A program made the position numbers and the translations under genes. The notes beneath the pieces were generated by a model. The model did no database searches and was not told the origin of the DNA. It saw only the letters and a program-made list of their open reading frames with translations. Of a stretch of DNA of 64,000 bases, positions 44,068 to 52,317 are shown piece after piece (position 1 is the stretch's first letter; every line of letters starts with the position of its first letter). This DNA comes from Paracoccus liaowanqingii (lineage in GTDB: Bacteria > Pseudomonadota > Alphaproteobacteria > Rhodobacterales > Rhodobacteraceae): positions 1,590,501-1,654,500 of the forward strand of contig NZ_CP038439.1 of NCBI RefSeq assembly GCF_004683865.2, in the 5' to 3' direction.

Positions 44068-45450
44068 CTAGATCACGCTGCCCAGCACGATCACCGTGAT
44101 CAGCGCCACGACCGGGATCGCGACCGCCACCACGAAGATGTCGGCATAGCTTTTCTTGTGCGTCAGCCCGGTGATCGCCAGCAGGGTGATGACCGCGCCG
44201 TTATGGGGCAGCGCGTCAAACCCGCCCGAGGCCAGCGCGGTCACGCGGTGCATCAGCTCCATGCTGATCCCCTGCGCCCGCCCCATCTCGGCGAATTGCG
44301 CGCCAAGTGTCTGCAGCGCGATGGACATGCCGCCCGAGGCCGAGCCGGTGATCCCCGCCAGCACGTTGACCGCCACGGCCAATGATGCGACCGGGTTTTC
44401 CGGAAACAGCCCCAGCACCGCGTCGCGGATGATCGTGAAGGCCGGCAGCGAGGCGATGACCGCGCCGTATCCCACCTCGGAGGCGGTGTTGAAGATCGGC
44501 AGCAAGGACCCCATCGTGCCGGCATTGACGCTTTCGCGCAGGTCGGCGAAGCGGCGCCAGTTCAGCCCGATGGCCAGGCAGATCGACACCACCAGCGACA
44601 CGATGATCGCCCAGATGCCCGCCACGGCGGCCAGGTCCGTCTCTCCGTATTCCGGCAGGGCCAGATAGTCGGCGGTCATCGCCGGAAAGATGAACCAGGT
44701 CAGCGCGGCGTTCAGCACGATCACCGCCACGACCGGCAGCACGGCCAGCGCAAAAGGCGGCAGGTCGGCCTCGTCGCGCAGATTGGCGTCGGCGGCGGTG
44801 GTCGGGTGGTCGCCATAGCCCTCGGACCGGCTGGCGGCGGCAGCGGCGCGACGGTTCAGCCAGATCGTGCCCCCCGCCAGCATGATGATCCCCGCCAGCA
44901 GCCCGAACAGCGGCGCGGCGAAGACATTGGTGCCGAAGAAGGGCATCGGGATCGCGTTCTGGATCGCGGGCGTACCGGGGAATGCGGTCATGGTGAAGGT
45001 GAAGGACCCGAGCGCGATGGCCGCGGGCAGCAGCCGTTTGGGGATGTCGGCGCGACGGAACAGCGCGTTGGCGATGGGATAGACGGCAAAGGCCACCACG
45101 AACAGCGACACGCCGCCATAGGTCAGCACCCCGCAGGACAGCACCACCGCCAGCACTGCGCGCCCGGGGCCGAGCCGGTCCACGATCCACTCCGCGATGG
45201 ACCGCGCCGCCCCGCTGTCGGCCATGACCTTGCCGAAGATCGCCCCCAGCAGGAACAGCGGGAAATAGGTGATGACATAGCCGCCAAGCGATCCCATGAA
45301 GACCTGCGTGTAGGTCGCCAGCAGCGGCAGCCCCCCCGACAGCGCCACCGCCATCAGCGACAGCAGCGGCGCCAGGATCAGCACCGTGATCCCGCGATAG
45401 GCCAGATACATCAGCAGGATCAGCGACAGGAAAATTCCCAGCAGGCCCAT
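44068..45450 (-). CDS. GntP-family permease
   Basis: A 460-residue secondary transporter with 12 or so spans, of the GntP (gluconate/3-hydroxybutyrate/citrate-like) family. Motifs: VLTYGGVSLFVVAFAVYPIA, GSFTFTMTAFPGTPAIQNAI, LPIFNTASEVGYGAVIASLP, GITGSASGGMSIALQTLGAQ and ASGGFDALPHNGAVITLLAI. The last type is common in the 3-hydroxybutyrate/short-chain acid permease branch. Convergent with the ABC exporter (12 bp between stops). No neighbouring catabolic gene fixes the substrate. Confidence 0.88.
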   Translation of the reverse strand: MGLLGIFLSLILLMYLAYRGITVLILAPLLSLMAVALSGGLPLLATYTQVFMGSLGGYVITYFPLFLLGAIFGKVMADSGAARSIAEWIVDRLGPGRAVLAVVLSCGVLTYGGVSLFVVAFAVYPIANALFRRADIPKRLLPAAIALGSFTFTMTAFPGTPAIQNAIPMPFFGTNVFAAPLFGLLAGIIMLAGGTIWLNRRAAAAASRSEGYGDHPTTAADANLRDEADLPPFALAVLPVVAVIVLNAALTWFIFPAMTADYLALPEYGETDLAAVAGIWAIIVSLVVSICLAIGLNWRRFADLRESVNAGTMGSLLPIFNTASEVGYGAVIASLPAFTIIRDAVLGLFPENPVASLAVAVNVLAGITGSASGGMSIALQTLGAQFAEMGRAQGISMELMHRVTALASGGFDALPHNGAVITLLAITGLTHKKSYADIFVVAVAIPVVALITVIVLGSVI

Positions 45451-45545
45451 GGCGGCTCCTCTAGCGGCTTTGGGCCAGAGTGGCAGCGCGACGCGCGCGC
45501 GGCAAGATGCTGCGCTGCGGAAACTTTATCCAACTTGGGGGGAAA

Positions 45546-45622
45546 TGGTACCGCCTACCCGTCTCGAACGGGTGACCTCTAGATCCACAATCTAGCGCTC
45601 TAACCAACTGAGCTAAGGCGGC
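45546..45622 (-). tRNA. tRNA-His (anticodon GTG), A73, no G-1
   Basis: A 77-nt cloverleaf: GCCGCCT pairs with AGGCGGT (G1-T72 wobble), discriminator A73, CCA encoded. D-arm GCTC/GAGC, anticodon loop TTGTGGA giving GTG, T-arm ACCCG-TTCGAGA-CGGGT. The base before G1 is T, not the usual encoded G-1, and position 73 is A rather than C, as known in a clade of alphaproteobacteria. Confidence 0.95.
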
Positions 45623-45725
45623 ACAGGGCGGTTTCTTAGCCCCGACGCGCCCGGCATGCAAGCCCCGCTTGCCGCGAAATCGCGTTTGCGCTAGAGAAAG
45701 TTTCCCCGATGACAAGGACATGACC

Positions 45726-45936
45726 ATGGGCATCAACAGCGAAAGCGACATCACCGCCAATATCCAGATCGGCCCGACCGACCTGGGGATGGTGCGCATC
45801 TATGTCCAGGGCGAGGGCGTCGATCTGCCGATGGATTTCGACCCCGAGGAGGCGACCGAGATCGCCGAGGAGCTGATGGCCGCCGCGGAAGCCGCACGCG
45901 CCATGGGCCAGGGCGGCAAGGCGCCCGGCGGCGGGT

Positions 45937-45956
<20 letters not shown>
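45726..45956 (+). CDS. Small acidic protein (DUF6324-like)
   Basis: A 76-residue protein that looks like the Rhodobacteraceae family DUF6324: MGINSESDITANIQIGPTDL, GMVRIYVQGEGVDLPMDFDP, then a helical Glu/Ala-rich end and a basic Gly-rich tail. No function is known. Start ATG 45726 is preferred to ATG 45720 because AAGGA lies 7 nt upstream. The 3' end overlaps the convergent mmcB gene by 20 bp. Family call from memory. Confidence 0.75.
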
Positions 45957-46407
<451 letters not shown>

Positions 46408-46508
46408 GGCCATCAGATTAGAACGAAGCGGAAACGCCCGCAACCCGTCTTGCAGCCGCCCGGACCCGGCGCTAGCGTCCCGCCCGAACCCCATCAACGG
46501 AGACTGAC

Positions 46509-46856
46509 ATGACCGAGATCACCCGCATCGGCACCGGCACCCGCATGAGCCAGGCGGTCATCGCCAACGGCTTCGTCTTCCTGGCGGGTCAGGTGGGCGA
46601 GCCCGGCACCCCGGTCGCCGACCAGACCCGCGCCGTGCTGGCCCAGATCGACGACCTGCTGGCGCAGGCGGGCAGCGACAAGACGAAGATCGTCTCGGCC
46701 CAGATCTGGATGGCCGACATGGCCGAGTTCGCCGAGATGAACGCGGTCTGGGATGCCTGGGTGCCCCAAGGCGCCGCCCCTGCCCGCGCGACCGGGGAAT
46801 CGGCGCTGGCGACCCCCGACTACAAGGTCGAGATCATCGTCACCGCGGTCCTCTGA
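46509..46856 (+). CDS. Rid family (RidA-like) protein
   Basis: A 115-residue Rid/YjgF-fold protein. RidA hydrolyses reactive enamine/imine intermediates from PLP enzymes. Visible signature: ANGFVFLAGQVGEPGTPVAD, QTRAVLAQIDDLLAQAG, AQIWMADMAEFAEMNAVWDA and PARATGESALATPDYKVEII. An Arg (in PARATGE) sits near the position of the catalytic Arg105 of RidA, but the exact subgroup (RidA versus Rid4-7) is uncertain. GGAGA precedes the ATG. Single gene, convergent with lpxB. Confidence 0.85.
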   Translation: MTEITRIGTGTRMSQAVIANGFVFLAGQVGEPGTPVADQTRAVLAQIDDLLAQAGSDKTKIVSAQIWMADMAEFAEMNAVWDAWVPQGAAPARATGESALATPDYKVEIIVTAVL

Positions 46857-46865
46857 CCGCAACCG

Positions 46866-48020
46866 TCACTGCGGTCGCCTGACCGCGGCGATCACCGAGG
46901 CGGCGGCGCGAAGGCCCGGCGCCTCGCCCCCCTTGCCCAAGCGCTCCATCGTCAGGTCCATCGCCTCCAGCTGGGCGGCGCGGCCCGAGGGTTCCTCCAG
47001 CGTCTGCTGAAGGGCCTGGGCCAGCGGACCGGGCTGGCAGGCCCGGCCCAGGAATTCGGGCACGGCGCGGGTGTCGCTGACCAGATTGACCAGCGTCACC
47101 GTGTCGGTGCGCAGCAGCACCCCCACGATCAGCCGCGACAGGGGCGCCATGTCATAGCCGATGACCATCGGGATGCGGTTGGCCGCCAGCTCCAGGCTGA
47201 CCGTCCCCGAGGCCGCCAGTGCCAGATCGGCGGCGGCGAAGGCCGCGCGCTTTTCCTCGGCCTCCTCGACCACGATGGGGGCGGTGGGCCAGCGCCGCGT
47301 CATGTCGCGCACCAGCCCCGCCACGCCGGGCACGGTCGGCAGGACCACGCGGATCTCGGGCACCCGGTCGCGCAGCCGCATCAGCGCCTCGTCGAAGCGG
47401 GGGCCGAGGCGCGCGACCTCGCCCCGCCGCGATCCGGGCAGGCACAGGACGACCGGCGCGTCGGGCGCGATGCCATGGGCATTGCGGAACAGCTGCGCCT
47501 CGTCGGGGCCCGCCACGTCCGAGGTGGCGACCGGATGGCCCACGAAATCGCAGGTCATGCCGGCGGCCTCCATCAGCGGCGGCTCGAAGGGCAGGATGGC
47601 CAGCACATGGTCGATCACCCGCGCCATCTTGCGCGCCCGCCCCGGGCGCCAGGCCCAGACCGAGGGCGCCACATAATGGACGGTGCGCAGGTCGGGGCGG
47701 GCCGCGCGGGCCAGATGGGCCACGCGCAGGCCGAAATCGGGGCTGTCGATGGTGATCAGCACGTCGGGCGCAGCCGCCGTCACGGCTTCGGCGGTCTGCG
47801 CGATGCGGCGCTTGAGATGGCGGTATTTCGGCAGAACCTCCCAGATGCCCATGACCGACAGCTCGTCCATGGAAAAGAGGCTGTGCAGGCCCAGACCCGT
47901 CATGGCCGGGCCACCGATGCCGTCGAACTGCGCGTCAGCGTCCAGCTGGCGCAGCCCCGCCATCAGCGCCGCACCCAGCTGGTCGCCCGAGGCCTCTCCC
48001 GCGATCAGGAAGTAACGCAT
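46866..48020 (-). CDS. lpxB: Lipid-A-disaccharide synthase
   Basis: A 384-residue peripheral membrane glycosyltransferase that joins lipid X and UDP-diacylglucosamine. Motifs: FLIAGEASGDQLGAALMAGL (start), GLHSLFSMDELSVMGIWEVL, DVLITIDSPDFGLRVAHLAR, YVAPSVWAWRPGRARKM, DHVLAILPFEPPLMEAAG, LCLPGSRRGEVARLGPRFDE and AASGTVSLELA. Last gene of fabZ-lpxA-lpxI-lpxB, 63 bp after lpxI on the same strand. Complete. Confidence 0.95.
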   Translation of the reverse strand: MRYFLIAGEASGDQLGAALMAGLRQLDADAQFDGIGGPAMTGLGLHSLFSMDELSVMGIWEVLPKYRHLKRRIAQTAEAVTAAAPDVLITIDSPDFGLRVAHLARAARPDLRTVHYVAPSVWAWRPGRARKMARVIDHVLAILPFEPPLMEAAGMTCDFVGHPVATSDVAGPDEAQLFRNAHGIAPDAPVVLCLPGSRRGEVARLGPRFDEALMRLRDRVPEIRVVLPTVPGVAGLVRDMTRRWPTAPIVVEEAEEKRAAFAAADLALAASGTVSLELAANRIPMVIGYDMAPLSRLIVGVLLRTDTVTLVNLVSDTRAVPEFLGRACQPGPLAQALQQTLEEPSGRAAQLEAMDLTMERLGKGGEAPGLRAAASVIAAVRRPQ

Positions 48021-48083
48021 GCCGGTCCGCCTTGTTGCTGTGCTGTCATGGGTAGGGGGACAGCCGGGATCTGGCCAGAGCTT

Positions 48084-48905
48084 TCAGTCGGGATCGCCCG
48101 TGACGGGGGCCGCTGCCCAGAGGAACAGCCCCGCTGCCTGCGCCCGGCGCAGCGCCTCGGCGCGGTCCAGGAGGATCACGCCGCCCGCCGCCCATGCGAT
48201 GCCCGCCAGACCGGCGGCGGCGGCCTGGTCGACGCTGTCGGGGCCAAGGGTCGGCAGGTCGATGCGCCGGTCCTGCCCAGGCTTCGGCGCCTTGTAAAGG
48301 ATGCCGCGCGCGCCGCCTGCGTTGGGACGCAGATCGGCGTGGCGGGCCGCAAAGTCCAGCATCGCGGCGGTGCCTGGCAGGGTCTCCAGCGCCAGGCACA
48401 GGCCTTGGGCGACCACCGCCCCCTGACCCAGATCCAGCGGGCCGGTCTGCGCCAAGATCCGGGCGGCACGATCCACGTCCCGGCGGTCCGCATCTGAGGG
48501 CACGCCGGTCAGCACCCCCTCGCCCGGGATCAGGTCCGGTGCGATTTCCGATACAGAACAGATGGTCATATCGTTTTCCTCGAAGATGTCGAGGACGGTG
48601 CGCAGGGCCGCGTCGTCGCCAGATTGAAGCGCCGACAGGATGCGCGGGACCAGCTGCGCGGTGCGCGGGTCGAAAGCCTCGGGATCCAGCCGGGGACGGC
48701 GGATGGCGCCCGCGAAGACGACGCGGGTGACGCCCTGCGCGTGCAGCTCGTCCAGGAAGGGGATCAAGCGTTCCAGACGGAAGGGCGTGGCGTCCAGGCC
48801 CTCGGGCGCGAACCCCTGCAGGGTATAGACCAGCGGATCGTGCAGGCAGGCCGCGACTGCCGGGGCCAGGGCGCCCTGGCCCGCGATGAGGGCGATGCGG
48901 CTCAT
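48084..48905 (-). CDS. lpxI: UDP-2,3-diacylglucosamine diphosphatase, LpxI type
   Basis: A 273-residue LpxI, the alternative to LpxH used by alphaproteobacteria, hydrolysing UDP-2,3-diacylglucosamine to lipid X and UMP. Motifs: IALIAGQGALAPAVAACL, VTRVVFAGAIRRPRLDPEAF, GDDAALRTVLDIFEENDMTI, DLGQGAVVAQGLCLALETLP and the late PTLGPDSVDQAAAAGLAGIA (LPTIG-like metal/substrate region). The catalytic Asp region is GDDAAL/DRRDVDRAARI. Overlaps lpxA by 4 bp. Confidence 0.93.
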   Translation of the reverse strand: MSRIALIAGQGALAPAVAACLHDPLVYTLQGFAPEGLDATPFRLERLIPFLDELHAQGVTRVVFAGAIRRPRLDPEAFDPRTAQLVPRILSALQSGDDAALRTVLDIFEENDMTICSVSEIAPDLIPGEGVLTGVPSDADRRDVDRAARILAQTGPLDLGQGAVVAQGLCLALETLPGTAAMLDFAARHADLRPNAGGARGILYKAPKPGQDRRIDLPTLGPDSVDQAAAAGLAGIAWAAGGVILLDRAEALRRAQAAGLFLWAAAPVTGDPD

Positions 48906-49690
48906 TCCGGCCGGGGCGCCAGGAAGCTGCGATCCGAGGGGCCGAGGATGAAGTCCAGCACGTCGCGTTCCATGCCCGTCACCTGCGCCTCGGCGCGGGT
49001 GCGGGCGGTGTCGCGGAAGGACCCGGCCCCCAGATCGGCCAGCAGCGCCCGCAGCGCGGCGATGTCGGCGCGGCTAGCGCCCCGGCGCTTGAGGCCGATG
49101 ATGTTCAGCCCGTCCAGATGCCCGCGCGGGCCCTGCACCAGCCCATAGGGGATCACGTCGGCGGTCACCATCGTCACCGCGCCGATCATCGCGCCGCGCC
49201 CGATGCGCACCCATTGATGCACGCCCGACAGCCCGCCGACGATGACGTCATCCTCCAGATGGCAATGCCCGGCGATGGCGACGCTGTTGGCCAGGATCAC
49301 CCGGTCGCCGATGCGGCAGTCGTGGCCCACATGGCTGGAGGCCATGAATAGCCCGTCATCGCCCACGACCGTCTCGCCGCCGCCGCCCGCCGTGCCGGGG
49401 TTCATCGTGACGTATTCGCGGATGCGGTTGCGGGCACCGATGCGCAGGCAGACATCCTCGCCCTTGAACTTCAGGTCCTGCGGCACCTCGCCGATCGAGG
49501 CGAAGGGGAAGATCACCGTCCCCTCGCCGACCTCAGTGTCGCCGGTGACGACTACATGGGATTTCAGCACCACCCCATCCGCCAGCCGGACCCGGGGTCC
49601 GACGACGCAGAACGGTCCGATCTCGACATCGGCGCCGATCCGGGCGCCGGGTTCGATCACGGCCAAAGGGTGGATGCCGCCTTCAGCCAT
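48902..49690 (-). CDS. lpxA: UDP-N-acetylglucosamine acyltransferase
   Basis: A 262-residue left-handed beta-helix enzyme that adds the 3-OH acyl chain in the first step of lipid A synthesis. Hexapeptide repeats are clear: [78 protein letters not shown] and [20 protein letters not shown]. Catalytic His is in SSHVGHDC. It overlaps fabZ by 8 bp and lpxI by 4 bp. Complete. Confidence 0.95.
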   Translation of the reverse strand: MAEGGIHPLAVIEPGARIGADVEIGPFCVVGPRVRLADGVVLKSHVVVTGDTEVGEGTVIFPFASIGEVPQDLKFKGEDVCLRIGARNRIREYVTMNPGTAGGGGETVVGDDGLFMASSHVGHDCRIGDRVILANSVAIAGHCHLEDDVIVGGLSGVHQWVRIGRGAMIGAVTMVTADVIPYGLVQGPRGHLDGLNIIGLKRRGASRADIAALRALLADLGAGSFRDTARTRAEAQVTGMERDVLDFILGPSDRSFLAPRPE

Positions 49691-50159
49691 CCTTGCGGGC
49701 CATCATGGCCGTGTATTCGGCCGAGGCGCACAGCTGGCCGTCGACCATGGCGCGGCCCTCGAACTTCCAGATCTTGCCGCCGCCGCGGATGGCGCGGCAA
49801 TGCAGTTCCAGCACGTCGCCGGGCACGACCATGCGGCGGAACTTGCAGTTGTCGATCCCCATGAAATAGGTCTGCATCTCCTCGTCGATCACGTTCATGC
49901 TGATCCCCACCACGACGGCGGCGGTCTGGGCCATCGCCTCGATGATGGTGACGCCGGGCATGATCGGGTGATTGGGGAAATGGCCCTGGAAATGCGGCTC
50001 GTTCGCGGTCACGTTCTTGATGCCCACCGCGCCCTCGAAGGGGACGATGTCGCGCACCTTGTCGATGAACAGGAACGGATAGCGATGCGGGATGATCCGC
50101 TTGATCAGCGCCAGATCGGCCTCGGTATGGGGGGCGGGGTTGCGCTCGGCTTCGGCCAT
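49683..50159 (-). CDS. fabZ: 3-hydroxyacyl-ACP dehydratase
   Basis: A 158-residue hot-dog-fold dehydratase of fatty acid synthesis. Catalytic His and Glu lie in [20 protein letters not shown] followed by [32 protein letters not shown] is the family's opening motif. Start [10 protein letters not shown] at 50159 follows GGAACGA. First gene of the lipid A cluster here. Instead of the usual lpxD and bamA, the gene upstream on the same strand belongs to an unrelated operon (61 bp gap). Confidence 0.95.
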   Translation of the reverse strand: MAEAERNPAPHTEADLALIKRIIPHRYPFLFIDKVRDIVPFEGAVGIKNVTANEPHFQGHFPNHPIMPGVTIIEAMAQTAAVVVGISMNVIDEEMQTYFMGIDNCKFRRMVVPGDVLELHCRAIRGGGKIWKFEGRAMVDGQLCASAEYTAMMARKDG

Positions 50160-50220
50160 GGGTCGTTCCTTCGGGCGGTTTGAACGGGGTTAGCAATCGA
50201 GGCGGCGGATGGCAAGCGGC

Positions 50221-52317
50221 TCAGGCGGGGCGCCGCCGCCCCTCGGCCAGCCAGCCGGTGAGGATCAGGCCCGAGATGAGCGCCAGCCACGCCCAGCCCG
50301 GCAGCAGGGGGCGGCGGTCCAGCCCGGTGATCTGCGCGGCGTCGCGGGGCGTGACGCCGATCCAGTCGCCGCCCAGACCCGTGCCGCTGGCGGCGCGGCC
50401 CGGGCGGGTCTGGCGCAGGTCGGGCACGCCGTCCGAAAGGCGCAGGACGGCGCCGCCCGAGCCTTCGGTCAGCGCGGCCAGCAGGGGCGCGTCGGCCACC
50501 GTCTCCTCGAATTCGCGGGGTGCCGCGGGGCCAAGCGCCAGCACGCGGGCGATGTCGCCGTCGACCAGACGGTAGAGCCCGGGCTCGGGCGCGGTCCAGT
50601 CGGCGATGAAGCGGCCCGGCCCGTCCGGGGCCAGGGGCACCTGGGTCACCGTGCCATCGGGATGGGTCACCTGCAAGGGCCCGGCGCTGTCGGCCATCGT
50701 GCGCCGCGTCAGGGCCACGGTCAGGCCGTCGCTGACATCGGCCAGAAGCGCCTCTTCCTCCAGCTCGGGTTCCTGCATCGACCAGTGGGCGATGCGGCGC
50801 AGCAGCTCCAGCTGCGGGCCGCCGCCCTCGAAGCCGCGCCCCCACAGCCAGACCTGATCGCTGGTCAGCAGGGCGACGCGCCCCTGCCCCACCCGGTCCA
50901 GGATCAGAAGCGGGCTGTCCTCGGCCCCGGTCAGGGCGACCTGGGCGCCGGGTTCGGGCGTCACCTCGGCCATGCGCAGCCAGCGGCCCCAGTCCGGTTC
51001 ATCGGGGTCGGGACCGGCCAGACCGGCAGTGACGGGATGGCGGCGCCCGTCCTCGGTCAGGCGCGGCAGATAGGGCTCCTCGATCACCCGTCCGGTGGGG
51101 CGGGCGGGCAGGATCGGGCCCAGAGGCGACAGGTTCAGGCTTTCGACCGAGGCCATCTCGGGCCCGGCCGAGACCAGGATCGCGCCGCCCTCTTCGACAT
51201 AGCGGGCGATGTTGAGGTAGTAGTCGGGCGGCAGGATGCCCCGCACGCTGTAGCGGTCGAAGATGATCAGGTCGAAATCGTCGATCCGGTCCAGAAACAG
51301 CTCGCGCGTCGGGAAGGCGATCAGGGACAGCTCGCTGACGGGGACACCGTCGAACTTGTCGGGCGGGCGCAGGATGGTGAAATGGATCAGATCGACGCCC
51401 GCATCCGATTTCAGCAGGTTGCGCCAGGTCCGCTCGCCCGCATGCGGCTCTCCCGAGACCAGCAGCACGCGCAGTCGGTCGCGCACGCCGGTGATGCTGA
51501 TCGCGGCGGCGTTGTTGCGATCGGTCAGCTCGCCCGGGGGCGCCTCGGCCAGTTCGATCTGCACGACGTTCTGGCCCGCGTGGCGCGGGATGACCGGCAG
51601 GGTCAGGCTGGTGTTCAGCGGCACGGCGACGGTCTGGCCGTCCTCGCCGTCCACCGACAGGCGCAGCGCGACGCTGCCCCTCTGCTGGCCCTCGGGGACG
51701 GCGCCCTGATCCTCGACGCGCAGGCGGATGGTCACCTCCTGGTCGATCAGGCCGAAGGCGGGGGCCTCCTCGATCACCAGGCGGCGGTCCCAGTCCTCGG
51801 GCTGGCCGGTCAGCAGGACATGCAGCGGCGCGGGCAACCCTTCGGGCAATTGCGCGGGATCGTGCAGGCGGCCATCGGTCAGGGCGATGACGCCCGCCAG
51901 CCGGGCCTCGGGTTCGGCGGCGACGGCGCGCGACAGGGCGGTGCCCAGCAGCGTGCCGTCATCGTCGTCGCCCACCGTCACGCGGCGCAGGTCGGTGCCC
52001 GGCAGGGCGCCGATCCGGTCGGTCAGCGCGGCCACGGCCGCATCGACCTGCGCGGCCCGCCCCGGCAGGTCCTGGCTGGAGGATCGGTCGTCCAGCAGGA
52101 TCACGATGTCGGACAGGCCCGCCCGGGTGCCCAGTTCCAGCGCCGGTCCGGCCAGGGCCAGCGCGGCGGCCAGCCCCGCCAGCCCGCGCCAGGCCCAGCC
52201 CCGCAGGCCCCGCCACAGCGCGAAGCCCGCAACCAGCGCGGCCAGCACGGCCAGCGCCACGATGGCCCACCACGGCAAAGCCGGGTCGAAGCGCAGCTGG
52301 GTCAGGGTGGCGGTCAT
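50221..52317 (-). CDS. Large membrane protein, VWA/glutamine-amidotransferase-like, MoxR operon
   Basis: A 698-residue protein. Two spans near the N-terminus (PWWAIVALAVLAALVAGFAL and the region to residue 55) precede a VWA-like domain (SDIVILLDDRSSSQDLPGRA). A beta-rich middle follows. A class I amidotransferase-like fold contains DLIIFDRYSVRGILP and ARYVEEGGAILVSAGPEM, and a last span near the C-terminus is LLPGWAWLALISGLILTGW. In related bacteria the fourth gene of moxR-DUF58-DUF4159 operons has this layout. ATG 52317 overlaps the DUF4159 gene by 4 bp. Function unknown, probably envelope-associated. Confidence 0.75.
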   Translation of the reverse strand: MTATLTQLRFDPALPWWAIVALAVLAALVAGFALWRGLRGWAWRGLAGLAAALALAGPALELGTRAGLSDIVILLDDRSSSQDLPGRAAQVDAAVAALTDRIGALPGTDLRRVTVGDDDDGTLLGTALSRAVAAEPEARLAGVIALTDGRLHDPAQLPEGLPAPLHVLLTGQPEDWDRRLVIEEAPAFGLIDQEVTIRLRVEDQGAVPEGQQRGSVALRLSVDGEDGQTVAVPLNTSLTLPVIPRHAGQNVVQIELAEAPPGELTDRNNAAAISITGVRDRLRVLLVSGEPHAGERTWRNLLKSDAGVDLIHFTILRPPDKFDGVPVSELSLIAFPTRELFLDRIDDFDLIIFDRYSVRGILPPDYYLNIARYVEEGGAILVSAGPEMASVESLNLSPLGPILPARPTGRVIEEPYLPRLTEDGRRHPVTAGLAGPDPDEPDWGRWLRMAEVTPEPGAQVALTGAEDSPLLILDRVGQGRVALLTSDQVWLWGRGFEGGGPQLELLRRIAHWSMQEPELEEEALLADVSDGLTVALTRRTMADSAGPLQVTHPDGTVTQVPLAPDGPGRFIADWTAPEPGLYRLVDGDIARVLALGPAAPREFEETVADAPLLAALTEGSGGAVLRLSDGVPDLRQTRPGRAASGTGLGGDWIGVTPRDAAQITGLDRRPLLPGWAWLALISGLILTGWLAEGRRRPA

